DNA of 64,000 bases from Stappia indica (GCF_009789575.1 NZ_CP046908.1:3997001-4061000), one strand, 5' to 3'; positions 17,895-26,890 are shown, counted from the stretch's first letter. Translations and numbers: made by a program. The notes: generated from the sequence alone by a model not told the origin.

Positions 17895-18320
17895 TCATGA
17901 TGCCGAGGCATCGCCGATCAGGCGCAAGAGGCGGGCCGCCGTGCCCGGCGTCATGGTGAGATCGGCGAAGGCTCCGGGCTCGAAGAAGGCGGCGTCGGCC
18001 GCGTCGTCGCCCGGCTGGAGCGTGCCTTGCGGATGGCTCGCCCGGAACACCGCTATCACGAAGTGCCGTCCCGGCGCGTGGTCCTGGGGCACCAGCTCGA
18101 CGAGTTCCGCCGGGGCCGGCTCGAGCCGGGCAGACAGGCCTGTCTCCTCGAAGAGTTCGCGCGCTGCGCCCTCGCGCAGCCTCTCCCCGAATTCCACCGA
18201 CCCGCCGGGCAGGCTCCAATATCCGGCGAAGGGCTCCTTGCCGCGCTTCACCAGCAGGACCTTGTCTTCGTGCCGGAGGAAAACGCTGACGCCGAGGCGG
18301 GGATGGTTCGAATCGCTCAT
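17895..18320 (-). CDS. Nudix hydrolase
   Basis: This 141-residue Nudix hydrolase splits a nucleoside diphosphate linked to another moiety. The Nudix box is intact at about residues 40-62 ([12 protein letters not shown] then [11 protein letters not shown]), fitting GX5EX7REUXEEXGU. The N-terminal strand [30 protein letters not shown] is typical of ADP-ribose pyrophosphatase or MutT-like members. The exact substrate cannot be called. It is likely cotranscribed with the TIGR02301 gene. Confidence 0.92.
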   Translation of the reverse strand: MSDSNHPRLGVSVFLRHEDKVLLVKRGKEPFAGYWSLPGGSVEFGERLREGAARELFEETGLSARLEPAPAELVELVPQDHAPGRHFVIAVFRASHPQGTLQPGDDAADAAFFEPGAFADLTMTPGTAARLLRLIGDASAS

Positions 18321-18389
18321 GACCGAAGCATGCCACGGCGCGGCGATACAGCAAGATGGGCCGGCAAGATGGATAAGCAGCGGAACGGA

Positions 18390-18896
18390 CTACGCGAACA
18401 GCGCGTCGATGGAGGCTTGCGAGTCGGTCTCGGTGCCGCTCGCCGGGTCCAGATGGCCATGGATGATCGCGCTGGCGGTGGCGATCAGCGGCTTGACTTC
18501 CTCAACCGTCTGCAGGGCGATGACCGGTGCGACGGCCGCGATGTCGTCGCTTTCGCGCAGGCGCCCCTGCTTCTCGCAAACAGCGGTGTCGAGCGTCGCC
18601 ACCACATCCTTCAAGGCCTTGCGCACGGCCGCAGGAGCTGCGCGAAAGGCCTCGACCGCAAGGTGCTTCTCGGCGAAGTTCGATGCCTCGAAATGCTGTT
18701 CGTAGCTGAGCGGCTGCCAGTCCAGGACGTCTTCCACGCAATCCGGCATGTCGGGGAGCATCTCGAGCAGCATGACCACCTCGTTGAAATGGTTGAGGTA
18801 GTCGGTCGCAAGGCCGGTGCGGGGATTGATATTCGCCGCAACGAGCCTGTCGGCCGAAAGATGCCCTTCTCCCAATGTCGGTACCGCGAGGGTCAT
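18390..18896 (-). CDS. Conserved alphaproteobacterial hypothetical protein
   Basis: I do not know the function of this 168-residue protein. It starts MTLAVPTLGEGHLSADRLV, followed by NPRTGLATDYLNHFNEVVMLLEMLPDMPDC, which looks like a conserved block, and contains two cysteines (DCVEDV, AVCEKQ). A long helix is suggested at AFRAAPAAVRKALKDVVATLD. It is cytoplasmic by appearance. It is divergent from the SRAP gene with 128 bp between them. It stands 69 bp upstream of the Nudix gene in the same direction, so the three leftward genes could share a transcript. Confidence 0.72.
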   Translation of the reverse strand: MTLAVPTLGEGHLSADRLVAANINPRTGLATDYLNHFNEVVMLLEMLPDMPDCVEDVLDWQPLSYEQHFEASNFAEKHLAVEAFRAAPAAVRKALKDVVATLDTAVCEKQGRLRESDDIAAVAPVIALQTVEEVKPLIATASAIIHGHLDPASGTETDSQASIDALFA

Positions 18897-19024
18897 TTGA
18901 CGTCCTTTGACGATCCAGTCTCCGTCGTTTTAACTGCGTCGGGTTTCAATTTGCCTAATTGCGCGAATACCATAACAAGCCTGCGGCCCGTTGCCGGACT
19001 GCAGGCCAGGAAGGACTGGACTTC

Positions 19025-19792
19025 ATGTGCGGCCGTTTCGCCCTGAAAGCCTCCGCGGAGGAGCTGCGAAATGTCTTCGGGTATCTGGGTGAAGCTCCAG
19101 GTGCCGAAGGCATGCCGCCGCGCTTCAACATTGCGCCGACCCAGCCCATCGCGACGATCCGCCATGCCCATGGGGCGCGGCGCTTCGCGCTGGTCCGCTG
19201 GGGGCTGGTGCCGGGATGGGTGAAGGACCCTTCCGCCTTTTCCCTGCTGATCAATGCAAGGGCCGAGACGGTCGCCGAGAAGCCGTCCTTCAGGGGCGCA
19301 ATCCGCCATCGCCGCTGCCTCGTTCCCGCCAGCGGCTATTACGAGTGGCATCGCCCGTCCGACGGGTCGAAGCAGCCGTGGTACATCCGGCCGCGCGACG
19401 GCCGGATGGTGGCGCTCGCCGGTCTTTGGGAGGAATGGTGCGATCCCGATGGCGGCGAGATCGAGACGGGAGCCCTGCTCACCGTTCCGGCCAACGCAGC
19501 GCTCGCGCCGATCCACCACCGTATGCCCGCGGTCATCGCCCAGGAGGATTTCGACACCTGGCTCGACGTCGGCGGCACATCGGTGAAGGAGGCGGTCGCC
19601 CTGCTGCGGCCTGCCCCGGAGGACTTCTTCGAAGCCGTTCCGGTATCCCAGCGGGTCAACTCGGCGCGCGATGACGACGAGACGCTCACCGAGCCGGTGG
19701 CGCTGCAAGACACGCCGCCCGAAGCGGTTTCGACCGCGACGCCGCAGAGCAAGCCGGCCGGACGCGATGCCGGCCAGCTCGATCTCTTCTGA
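19025..19792 (+). CDS. SRAP/HMCES-YedK family abasic-site DNA-protein crosslinker
   Basis: SOS response-associated peptidase proteins form a covalent thiazolidine link to abasic sites in single-stranded DNA through Cys2. Here the ATG at 19025 gives MCGRFALKAS with the cysteine in place. Other motifs are NIAPTQPI, RWGLVPGWVKD, INARAETVAEKPSFR, RCLVPASGYYEWH (active glutamate 107) and HHRMPAVI. At 255 residues the length fits, with a C-terminal extension of low complexity. An open frame further upstream is excluded because Cys2 must be at the N-terminus. Confidence 0.94.
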   Translation: MCGRFALKASAEELRNVFGYLGEAPGAEGMPPRFNIAPTQPIATIRHAHGARRFALVRWGLVPGWVKDPSAFSLLINARAETVAEKPSFRGAIRHRRCLVPASGYYEWHRPSDGSKQPWYIRPRDGRMVALAGLWEEWCDPDGGEIETGALLTVPANAALAPIHHRMPAVIAQEDFDTWLDVGGTSVKEAVALLRPAPEDFFEAVPVSQRVNSARDDDETLTEPVALQDTPPEAVSTATPQSKPAGRDAGQLDLF

Positions 19793-19812
19793 ATATCCTG
19801 GAGGCCGCGAGC

Positions 19813-20082
19813 CTAGGTCGTGAACTCATAATTCTGGCGAGAAACGGTATGCCCGAACCCGATCGGATACAAGGAGCAAGGCCGCAGGAAACCATCAGGT
19901 TTTCAAGGACTTGCGACGCTGTTGCCGGCGAGTTCCGGCATACCCAAAGGGCGCCGTTCGAGCTTCGATCTGCGGCGTCGGATCGCTCGGCCGGGGAACC
20001 TGCCCCGGCCATCGCGCTCCTCCTAGCATATCATTGCCCGAACGGACGCCGTTTCCGGCACAATTATGAGTCCACGACCTAG
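19813..20082. mobile_element. 270-bp MITE-like element with terminal inverted repeats
   Basis: Both ends start CTAGGTCGTG on opposite strands. The first 21 bases match except at one position (CTAGGTCGTGAACTCATAAT on the left; CTAGGTCGTGGACTCATAAT read from the right), followed by weaker similarity including AAACGG in both arms to about 36 bases. Both outer borders are CTAG, compatible with a 4-bp target duplication of the type made by IS5-family elements. The interior holds no transposase-length frame. The plus-strand frame entering the right end ends NYESTT then TAG inside the repeat, so this could be an internally deleted insertion sequence. The right CTAG also supplies the stop codon of the flavoprotein gene. 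Confidence 0.72.
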
Positions 20083-21503
20083 AGGACGCGGCCGGGATTG
20101 AGCGTGTTGTTGGGGTCGAACGCGGCCTTGATCCGGCGCATCAGGTCCATCTCGACCGGGCTCTTGACCTCGCCGAGAAGATCCCGCTTCAGCCGGCCGA
20201 TGCCGTGCTCGGCCGAAATCGACCCGCCGTATTTCAGCACGATGCCGTGGACGAGTGCGTTCATCTCGTCCCAGCGAGCGAGAAAGGCCGCCTTGTCGGC
20301 GCCCACGGGCTGGCTGACGTTGAAGTGGATGTTGCCATCGCCCATGTGGCCGAAGGGGACGGGCCGGCACTCCGGCACCATGGCCTCGACGGCCGCGATC
20401 GCCTCGGCCAGGAAGGCGGGAACGCTGGCGACCGGCACGGACACGTCGTGCTTGATCGAGCCGCCTTCTTCGCGCTGCACCTCGGACATGCCGTGCCGCA
20501 GGTGCCAGAAGGCGGCGGCCTGAGCGACTGATTCGGCAAGTGCGGCATCCTCGACCAGCCCGGCTTCATAGGCCTCGCCGAGAATGGTCTCCATCAGGCT
20601 GCGTGTTGGGTTCTCGCCCTCCTCGCCTTCCGTGCCGGAGGAGAGCTCCATCAGGACATACCAGGGAGAAGGCGCCTGCAGCGGGTCGCGGGCACCGGCG
20701 AGATGACGGACGGAAAAGTCCAAGCCGACGCGAGGCATCAGCTCGAACCCGGTCAACATGGCGCCGGCGCGTGCACGGGCGCGGGTGAACAGCTCCAATG
20801 CGTCTTCCGGCGAGGCCAGGCCGACAAAGGCGACGTCCTGTGCCCGGGGCCGTGGATAAAGCTTCAGGACGGCCGCCGTGATGATGCCCAGCGTGCCCTC
20901 CGAACCGATAAATAATTGTTTCAGATCGTAACCGGTATTGTCCTTGCGCAGGCCCCTCAGGCCCTCCACGACGCGCCCGTCGGGGAGCACGACTTCCAGT
21001 CCGAGGACGAGATCGCGGGTGTTGCCATAGGCGAGCACGGCGGTGCCGCCGGCATTGGTGGCGATGTTGCCGCCGATCTGGCAGGACCCCTGCGAACCCA
21101 GCGTCAGGGGAAACAGACGCTCCACCTCGTCGGCCGCATCATGGATCGCCTGCAGCGTGCAGCCGGCCTCCACGGTCATCGTGTAGCCCTGCGCGTCGAC
21201 CTCGCGGATGCGATTGAGCCGGCTCAGGCTAAGCACGATTTCCCTAGCGGAATCATTGGGAATTTGTCCGCCGACCAGTCCCGTATTGCCGCCCTGCGGC
21301 ACGATCTTGAGGCCTGTCCGGTCGGCATGGGCGAGGATCGCGGACACCTCCTCGCGGCTGCCGGGGCGCAGCACGAGAGGGGTCTGGCCCTGGTACAGGT
21401 CACGCCACTCGCGCAGGTAGGGGGCCATGTCGGCAGGGTCGGTCAGCGCGTTGCGCGGTCCGACGATATCGACGAGCGGGGAGAGGAGGCTTGATTCGAG
21501 CAT
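20079..21503 (-). CDS. GlcD-type FAD-linked D-2-hydroxyacid dehydrogenase
   Basis: This is a 474-residue flavoprotein of the FAD_binding_4 / FAD-oxidase_C architecture, seen in D-lactate, D-2-hydroxyglutarate and glycolate dehydrogenases. The FAD site is marked by PQGGNTGLVGGQIPND and LGSQGSCQIGGNIATNAGG. The C-terminal domain has GHMGDGNIHFN and SAEHGIGRLKRD with the metal-binding histidines. The exact 2-hydroxyacid is not decidable, but D-2-hydroxyglutarate or D-lactate are likely. The frame reaches 21815 but MLESSLLSPLVDIVG at 21503 is the family start. The last residues (NPGRVL) run straight into the inverted-repeat element, whose CTAG gives the TAG stop. Confidence 0.9.
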   Translation of the reverse strand: MLESSLLSPLVDIVGPRNALTDPADMAPYLREWRDLYQGQTPLVLRPGSREEVSAILAHADRTGLKIVPQGGNTGLVGGQIPNDSAREIVLSLSRLNRIREVDAQGYTMTVEAGCTLQAIHDAADEVERLFPLTLGSQGSCQIGGNIATNAGGTAVLAYGNTRDLVLGLEVVLPDGRVVEGLRGLRKDNTGYDLKQLFIGSEGTLGIITAAVLKLYPRPRAQDVAFVGLASPEDALELFTRARARAGAMLTGFELMPRVGLDFSVRHLAGARDPLQAPSPWYVLMELSSGTEGEEGENPTRSLMETILGEAYEAGLVEDAALAESVAQAAAFWHLRHGMSEVQREEGGSIKHDVSVPVASVPAFLAEAIAAVEAMVPECRPVPFGHMGDGNIHFNVSQPVGADKAAFLARWDEMNALVHGIVLKYGGSISAEHGIGRLKRDLLGEVKSPVEMDLMRRIKAAFDPNNTLNPGRVL

Positions 21504-21726
21504 GGCTGGACCGGCGTGATGGAAACGGGGAGTGCGGAAATTCCGGCGGTCACGCATATCACATTTTGCGGTGCAGTCGACGCGGGACAGGCGGTTGCCA
21601 GTGGCTTGATGCGGTTGGGGGGCTGTGCCATAGGAACCGTCCCGGACTGCCGGTTGCGGTGCGGGGCGGTTGGCGTTCGGCCCGTGTGGCGACCGACGCG
21701 TGTATGGACTTGCTGGAGACGTGAGC

Positions 21727-22545
21727 ATGGCGATGACGCAGGGACTGATGGCTGGGAAGCGCGGCCTTATCATGGGTGTCGCGAACAATCGGTCCATCGC
21801 TTGGGGGATCGCCAAGGCGCTCGCCGATGCGGGAGCCGAAATCGCGCTGACTTATCAGGGCGATGCGCTGCGAAAGCGCGTAGAGCCGCTGGCCGGCGAA
21901 CTCGGTGCGCAGGTCGTCGGCCACTGCGATGTGCTGGACGAGTCCACCATCGATGCCGTCTTCGCCCGTATCGAGGAGATGTGGGGCAAGATCGACTTTC
22001 TCGTCCATGCGGTGGCCTTCTCCGACAAGGATGAGCTGACCGGCCGCTATGTCGACACGTCCGCCGACAACTTCCGCAACACGATGCAGATCTCCTGCTA
22101 TTCCTTCACGTCCGTCGCACAGCGCGCCGAGAAGCTGATGACCGAAGGCGGCTCCATGCTGACCCTCACCTATTACGGTGCCGAGAAGGTCATGCCGCAT
22201 TACAACGTCATGGGCGTTGCCAAGGCCGCGCTCGAGGCCAGCGTGCGCTACCTCGCGGTCGACCTGGGCAAGGCCGCCATCCGCGTCAACGCCATCTCCG
22301 CCGGCCCGATCAAGACGCTTGCCGCCTCGGGCATCGGCGACTTCCGCTACATCCTCAAGTGGAACGAGTACAACTCGCCGCTGCGCCGTACCGTCACGAT
22401 CGAGGAAGTCGGCGACGCCGCCCTGTTCCTGCTGTCCGATCTCGGCCGCGGCGTGACCGGAGAAATCCAGCATGTCGACTGCGGCTACCACGTTGTCGGC
22501 ATGAAGTCGGTGGACGCCCCCGACATCTCGGTGGTCAAGGACTGA
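21727..22545 (+). CDS. fabI: Enoyl-[acyl-carrier-protein] reductase (NADH)
   Basis: FabI reduces trans-2-enoyl-ACP in the last step of each fatty-acid elongation cycle. The NAD-binding motif is the FabI variant GVANNRSIAWGIA. The Tyr-x6-Lys catalytic pair is in YYGAEKVMPHYNVMGVAKAAL, with a second conserved block RVNAISAGPIKTLAASGI. Length is 272 residues. The ATG at 21727 has GGAG eight bases upstream; a GTG at 21721 is less likely. The histidine phosphatase gene follows in the same direction. The divergent flavoprotein gene starts 223 bp upstream. Confidence 0.96.
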   Translation: MAMTQGLMAGKRGLIMGVANNRSIAWGIAKALADAGAEIALTYQGDALRKRVEPLAGELGAQVVGHCDVLDESTIDAVFARIEEMWGKIDFLVHAVAFSDKDELTGRYVDTSADNFRNTMQISCYSFTSVAQRAEKLMTEGGSMLTLTYYGAEKVMPHYNVMGVAKAALEASVRYLAVDLGKAAIRVNAISAGPIKTLAASGIGDFRYILKWNEYNSPLRRTVTIEEVGDAALFLLSDLGRGVTGEIQHVDCGYHVVGMKSVDAPDISVVKD

Positions 22546-22636
22546 CCTTTTCCGAACAATCGCAAGAGTGCCGCAATGCGGCGGGGCCTGCCGGGGGGCG
22601 GGCGGCCGTTCGCCGTCGCATCGCGACTTCGGAGGT

Positions 22637-23266
22637 ATGATGAGCAATGCCGGTGCGGGCGCGTCCCGCTTCTTTCCCCCCTTCCTGGTCTTCATCCGCC
22701 ATGGGCAGACGGACTGGAACGCCGAAGGCCGCATGCAGGGCCAGCGGGACATCCCGCTCAACGATACGGGCCGCGGCCAGGCCAGGCGCAACGGCGCCGC
22801 CCTTCGGGACTACCTGAAGGAAAACGGCATCGCCCTCGAGGATCTCTCCTATTTCGTCTCCCCCCTGTCGCGGGCGGTCGAGACGATGGAACTGGTCTGC
22901 GGGGAGCTCGGCCTGTCGGCGGATCTTTGCCAGCGCGACGAGCGGCTGCGGGAAATCACCTTCGGCGCCTGGGAAGGCTATACCATTCCGGAACTGGCGG
23001 AGCGCGCTCCGGACCTGACCGCCGCCAGAAAGGCCGACAAGTGGGGCTTCGTGCCCCCGGAAGGCGAGAGCTATCGCATGCTGGCGAGCCGCATCGATGC
23101 CTGGCTGGCGACGGTCACGCGCCCCGCCGTCGTGGTCTCCCACGGCGGCGTGATGCGCGTGCTGCAGGGGCGCTTCCTGTCGGTGCCGCAGCCGGAGATT
23201 CCGACGCTCGACACACCTCAGGATCGCTTCCTCGTCTGGAAAGATGGGGAACTGGCGTGGGTCTGA
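22637..23266 (+). CDS. Histidine phosphatase family protein
   Basis: This 209-residue protein belongs to the histidine phosphatase (phosphoglycerate mutase-like) superfamily. The phospho-acceptor motif is IRHGQTDWN, followed by a second arginine in SPLSRAVETM and the second histidine in VVVSHGGVMRVL. The sequence resembles cofactor-dependent PGM-like phosphatases rather than a housekeeping mutase, so its substrate is open. A very strong GGAGGT sits directly before two adjacent ATGs (22637 and 22640); the second has the better spacing. It lies 91 bp after fabI and probably shares its transcript. Confidence 0.88.
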   Translation: MMSNAGAGASRFFPPFLVFIRHGQTDWNAEGRMQGQRDIPLNDTGRGQARRNGAALRDYLKENGIALEDLSYFVSPLSRAVETMELVCGELGLSADLCQRDERLREITFGAWEGYTIPELAERAPDLTAARKADKWGFVPPEGESYRMLASRIDAWLATVTRPAVVVSHGGVMRVLQGRFLSVPQPEIPTLDTPQDRFLVWKDGELAWV

Positions 23267-23279
23267 CCGCCTGAGGCGA

Positions 23280-23540
23280 TCAGTCCAGGACCTGGACGTC
23301 GGTCAGCATGCGATTGCTGGTGGACTCGTCGTAGAACACCAGCACACGCATGCCCGGCTTCAGGTCGTCGACGAAGAAGTCGACCGGAATCGCGTAGGTC
23401 TGGCCGTCGGACAGGATCATCACCGAAGCATCCGGGCGGATCTCGACGATCGTCGCCTCAACCTCGCCTGCCAGCGCGGCTGCGGTTCCAGCCAGCGACA
23501 GCATGATGGCGGCAAGGGTCATCTGCAGCATGCGTTTCAT
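23280..23540 (-). CDS. DUF1344 family small exported protein
   Basis: An 86-residue protein with a signal peptide (MLQMTLAAIMLSLAGTAAALA) and one small domain. VEATIVEIRPDASVMILSDGQTYAIPVDFFVDDLKPG, read as several beta strands, matches the DUF1344 pattern of short periplasmic proteins in Rhizobiales. The function is unknown; the fold resembles small OB/SH3-like barrels. The frame starts earlier, but the ATG at 23540 places the signal peptide correctly. It is convergent with the histidine phosphatase with 13 bp between stops. Confidence 0.82.
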   Translation of the reverse strand: MKRMLQMTLAAIMLSLAGTAAALAGEVEATIVEIRPDASVMILSDGQTYAIPVDFFVDDLKPGMRVLVFYDESTSNRMLTDVQVLD

Positions 23541-23847
23541 CGTGTTCTCCGTGGAGCCGCCCGTTTGGCTCGGAGCAGGATCGAACAAAACCCGGGCTCC
23601 GGCGTCAAGTGGGGATCGGCAGAAGCGCGGATGGAAGTTGCTGGTTCATCGGGGGGTTGGGCGGCGAGGCACGGTCTGCCATGGGGCCGACGGCTGCGCC
23701 CGGACCTGGATGCGACCGGCGAACGGAGCGGGTGGTAAGGGTCAAGCGTGGCCTTTCGATGGCGGCATGCGGCTCTCGTGGTTCCTTGCCTGAAAAGGGT
23801 CAGGGCCGCCAACCGGCGGCCCTGTGCCTGATCGCTGGGCGAGGGGG
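23541..23847. other. Intergenic region without a recognised gene
   Basis: This holds the promoter of the DUF1344 gene at its left and the hydrolase terminator at its right. I see no convincing coding frame and no RNA gene in the rest. Confidence 0.5.
23801..23824 (-). terminator. Terminator of the alpha/beta hydrolase gene
   Basis: A perfect 10-bp stem, CAGGGCCGCC with GGCGGCCCTG, has a 4-base loop and is followed on the minus strand by ACCCTTTTC. It lies 24 bp beyond the stop at 23848. Confidence 0.8.
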
Positions 23848-24813
23848 TCAGGCCCCGCGGATGAAGTCCAGAACGTCGGCGTTGAACTGTTCCGCCTGAA
23901 GCTGGGCAAGGCCGTGGCCTCCGCCCGGATAGACCTTCAGCGTCGCATCCCGCACGATCTTCGCCGCGCGGTAGGCCGTTGCCTTGATCGGGACGAGCTG
24001 GTCGTCGTCGCCATGGATGATCAGGGTCGGCCTGTCGATTGCCCTCAGGTCGTCCGTATAGTCGATTTCCGAGAACTCGCGGATGCAGTCGTACTGCCCC
24101 TTGATGCCGCCGGCCATGCCCTGCAGCCAGAAGCTGTCGCGCAGGCCCTGGTTGTTCGCGACGCCCTCGCGGTTGAAGCCGTAGAAGGGCGTGGTGATGT
24201 CCTTGTAGAACTGCGAGCGGTCGAGCGAAGTCCCCCGGCGGATGTCGTCGAACACCTCCATCGGGACGCCATCGGGATTGTCTGCGGTCTGCAGCATCAG
24301 CGGCGGAATGGCGCCGACCAGGACCAGTCTGGCGATCCTGTCGTTGCCGTGGCGGCCGACATAGTGGGCGACCTCGCCGCCGCCGGTGGAATGGCCGATC
24401 AGGATCGCATCCTTGAGGTCGAGATGCTCGATCAGCTCGGCCAGATCATCGGCGTAGCGGTCCATGTTGTTGCCGTCCCAGGGCTGGGAGGAACGGCCGT
24501 GGCCGCGCCGGTCATGGGCGATGACCCGGTAGCCGTTCATGCCGAAGAACAGCATCTGCGCGTCCCAGGCATCGCCCGACAGCGGCCAGCCATGGGAGAA
24601 GACGATGGGCTGACCCGAGCCCCAGTCCTTGTAGAAGATCTCGGCGCCGTCGCTGGTGGTGAAGGTGGTCATGATCATGTCTCCGTGTTCTGCGGCCTGT
24701 GCGGCTAGGGGCAAACCCAGGTTGGGAAGAAGGGTGAGGCCGATGCCGAGCGCGCCGCCGCCGATCAGAGCGTTGCGACGCGTAAGCTGGAAGCGTGAGC
24801 TCGAGTTCGTCAT
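23848..24813 (-). CDS. Tat-exported alpha/beta hydrolase (non-haem chloroperoxidase-like)
   Basis: This 321-residue alpha/beta-fold hydrolase is close to the cofactor-free chloroperoxidase/arylesterase group. An N-terminal twin-arginine signal ([20 protein letters not shown], about residues 11-30) ending in AQAAE predicts export. The mature part has [29 protein letters not shown], the nucleophile elbow GHSTGGG, aspartate in [10 protein letters not shown] and histidine in GGGHGL, completing the triad. Start choice: the ATG at 24813 is preceded by GGATGG; in-frame codons upstream have no such site. It is divergent from an OhrR-like regulator, suggesting peroxide- or electrophile-linked expression. 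Confidence 0.88.
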   Translation of the reverse strand: MTNSSSRFQLTRRNALIGGGALGIGLTLLPNLGLPLAAQAAEHGDMIMTTFTTSDGAEIFYKDWGSGQPIVFSHGWPLSGDAWDAQMLFFGMNGYRVIAHDRRGHGRSSQPWDGNNMDRYADDLAELIEHLDLKDAILIGHSTGGGEVAHYVGRHGNDRIARLVLVGAIPPLMLQTADNPDGVPMEVFDDIRRGTSLDRSQFYKDITTPFYGFNREGVANNQGLRDSFWLQGMAGGIKGQYDCIREFSEIDYTDDLRAIDRPTLIIHGDDDQLVPIKATAYRAAKIVRDATLKVYPGGGHGLAQLQAEQFNADVLDFIRGA

Positions 24814-24836
24814 GGGGTCCATCCATTTTGATCGTG

Positions 24837-24851
24837 AGCGATTTAATCGCT
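24837..24851. promoter_or_regulatory. Palindromic operator candidate 1 (hydrolase/MarR intergenic)
   Basis: AGCGATTTAATCGCT is a perfect 7-1-7 palindrome 23 bases upstream of the hydrolase ATG. It resembles MarR/OhrR-type operators with an ATT-AAT core. Confidence 0.6.
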
Positions 24852-24893
24852 GACGAGTTGTTGTGTAACCGATGCCTGAAGAGGATGTCAATC

Positions 24894-24910
24894 GCTATCG
24901 ATTAAATCGT
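24894..24910. promoter_or_regulatory. Palindromic operator candidate 2 (hydrolase/MarR intergenic)
   Basis: CTATCGATTAAATCGTG contains CGATT-A-AATCG, the same core as the palindrome at 24837-24851 in inverse orientation, 46 bp away. A further CGATTTTT half-site follows at 24914. A MarR dimer could bind both sites and control the two divergent genes. Confidence 0.55.
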
Positions 24911-24990
24911 GTACGATTTTTATTATTGATGGGAGGTTGCGATATGATCGCGCACGACTTATATGGGCGACATGCACAAGGAGAGCGGAT

Positions 24991-25449
24991 ATGGCGCCCG
25001 AAAAGACAACTGACGACGATGCGACCTGCGGCTTGCCGGAGGAGATGCTGTGCTTTTCCGTCTATGCGGCGTCGCATGCGTTCAATCACCTGTATCGCAA
25101 GGCGCTTGCCGACCTGGGCCTGACCTATCCGCAATACCTGGTCATGATGCTGCTGTGGCAGGCCGACAACCGGATGGTGAAGGATATCGGCCGGCACATG
25201 GACCTTGAGTCCAACACCCTGACACCGCTCCTCAAGCGGCTGGAGGTGCTCGGCTTCATTCGCCGCTCGCGCGATGCCGAGGATGAGCGCGTCGTGCGGG
25301 TCCAACTGACGGCAAAGGGCCGCGAACTGGAGCAGGTCGCCCGCTCGGTGCCGGAGTGCATCGCCGCGGCCGTCGATCTGGATCCCGACGAGTTGAAGGA
25401 TCTCTCGCGACGGCTCAACGGGTTGCGGTTGCGCTTGCTGGAAGCCTGA
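24991..25449 (+). CDS. MarR-family regulator, OhrR-like with N-terminal cysteine
   Basis: This is a 152-residue winged-helix transcription factor. Cysteine 21 in EEMLCFSVYAASHAFN matches the peroxide-sensing cysteine of OhrR, and tyrosines follow as in that family (HLYRKAL, LTYPQYLVMMLLW). The winged helix runs through KDIGRHMDLESNTLTPLLKRLEVLGFI and the RSRDAEDERVVRVQLT wing. No ohr gene is in the window; instead the divergent gene encodes an alpha/beta hydrolase. The ATG at 24991 has AAGGAG ten bases upstream. Confidence 0.88.
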   Translation: MAPEKTTDDDATCGLPEEMLCFSVYAASHAFNHLYRKALADLGLTYPQYLVMMLLWQADNRMVKDIGRHMDLESNTLTPLLKRLEVLGFIRRSRDAEDERVVRVQLTAKGRELEQVARSVPECIAAAVDLDPDELKDLSRRLNGLRLRLLEA

Positions 25450-25586
25450 CGGGCGTTTGCCTGCCGGCCCTGGTCTTTTCCTACAGGTTTCAGGTCTGCC
25501 CGCGCTATCGCCGGCGTGGTGGAGACGTCGCCTTGCACGCCTTGCGCGGCTGGCGGACACTGCGTGCGGGGCGGAACGGTGGTGCC

Positions 25587-26795
25587 ATGACGGATGTGAG
25601 TGCGGAAAGCGAGCTCTTCTACCAGTCCCTGCCGGTGTTCAGCGACTTCGCAAAGGTCAGCGATGCAGCAGCCTTTGCTCCCTTGCCCGAGGACTGGACG
25701 CTGCTGGCATCCGATATCGTGCGCTCGCGCGATGCGATCGCTGAAGGTCGCTACAAGGACGTCAACATGGTAGCGGCGGCAGCGGTTGCCGCCGTGCTGA
25801 ACGTGGCAGGGCGTGCCGACCTTCCGTTCGTATTCGGTGGCGACGGGGCGCTGGTCGCGGTGCCGCCGGGCCTGGTGGATGCTGCCAGCCGTGCACTCGT
25901 GTCCGTTCGCGTGATGGCGCGCGAGACCAGCGGTCTTCGGCTTCGCGTCGCAGCCATCCCGGTTGCGGCGTTGCGCAAGGCGGGCGCGGATTTGCGGGTC
26001 GCGAAGTTCGAGCTCAGCCGGGGCAACAATCTCGCGATGTTTTCTGGCGGCGGCATCGAGCTGGCGGAGACGATCCTCAAGGACGAGGACCGTGTGGAAC
26101 CCTACCGCCTCGCCGAGCCGGATGTGGTGGAGGCTGCGCCGCTGGACGGCCTGTCCTGCCGCTGGGAGCCGTTGCCGGCGCGCCGCGGCCGTATGGCGAC
26201 CCTGCTCCTGAGGCCCGCCAGCGGCCGGGTGGAGGAGTTGAGCGGGATCCTGGAGGATCTTCGCGGAATGCTCGGCATCGACCTGACGGGGGCGGATCCC
26301 GCCAGCGCGCCGGTGCGGCGCAGTTCGTTGCGGTTCCGCTTTCCGCCGGCCGGGCTGAAACTGGAAGCGCGGATGGTCGGCTGGAAGAAGGGGCGCTGGC
26401 GGACCTACCTGGCTGGGCTGGCGGCCTGCGCCGCTTTTGTCTTCGGCGTTGCCACGGGGCGCCGGGTCGGACCTTTCGAGGCCGAGCGCTATCTGCACCA
26501 GGTCGCACTCAATACCGACTTCCGCAAGTTCGACGACACGCTGCGTCTGGTACTGGATCTCGACTCGCGCGAACTGGCGGCGCTGACGGCGTATCTCGCC
26601 CGCGAGGAGGCTGGCGGGCGCCTCTCCTACGGTCTGCACGTCTCCAACGAAGCGCTGATGACCTGCCTCGTCTTCAGCCTGGAGGACAATCGACATATCC
26701 ATTTCATCGACGGCGCGGATGGCGGTTATGCGCGCGCGGCCCAGGACTTGAAGCAGAGACTTGCCGTTGGAACGGCGGGAAGTGCGACCGCCTGA
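25587..26795 (+). CDS. DUF3095 family protein, nucleotidyl-cyclase-like
   Basis: This 402-residue protein matches DUF3095 in its opening ([14 protein letters not shown] then [13 protein letters not shown]) and in [19 protein letters not shown]. The block FVFGGDGA at residues 81-88, together with SDIVRS at 42-47, looks like the metal and nucleotide site of class III cyclases (or GGDEF relatives). I infer the fold from memory of the family, and no activity is established here. One hydrophobic stretch ([19 protein letters not shown]) lies in the second half. The ATG at 25587 begins the conserved region. It precedes aroC by 95 bp. Confidence 0.78.
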   Translation: MTDVSAESELFYQSLPVFSDFAKVSDAAAFAPLPEDWTLLASDIVRSRDAIAEGRYKDVNMVAAAAVAAVLNVAGRADLPFVFGGDGALVAVPPGLVDAASRALVSVRVMARETSGLRLRVAAIPVAALRKAGADLRVAKFELSRGNNLAMFSGGGIELAETILKDEDRVEPYRLAEPDVVEAAPLDGLSCRWEPLPARRGRMATLLLRPASGRVEELSGILEDLRGMLGIDLTGADPASAPVRRSSLRFRFPPAGLKLEARMVGWKKGRWRTYLAGLAACAAFVFGVATGRRVGPFEAERYLHQVALNTDFRKFDDTLRLVLDLDSRELAALTAYLAREEAGGRLSYGLHVSNEALMTCLVFSLEDNRHIHFIDGADGGYARAAQDLKQRLAVGTAGSATA

Positions 26796-26890
26796 TCCGG
26801 TCCCGGTCGCTTTTGCGGTTTCCCTCTGCGGCGCGGCGCTTTAGAAGACCTGTGCCAACCCGCTTGTCGGCCATGTTCCGGATCACGCAG

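Noticed and set aside
18300-18330. GGTTCGAATC, resembling a tRNA T-arm
   Set aside because: It lies at the start of the Nudix gene, with no acceptor or anticodon arms around it.
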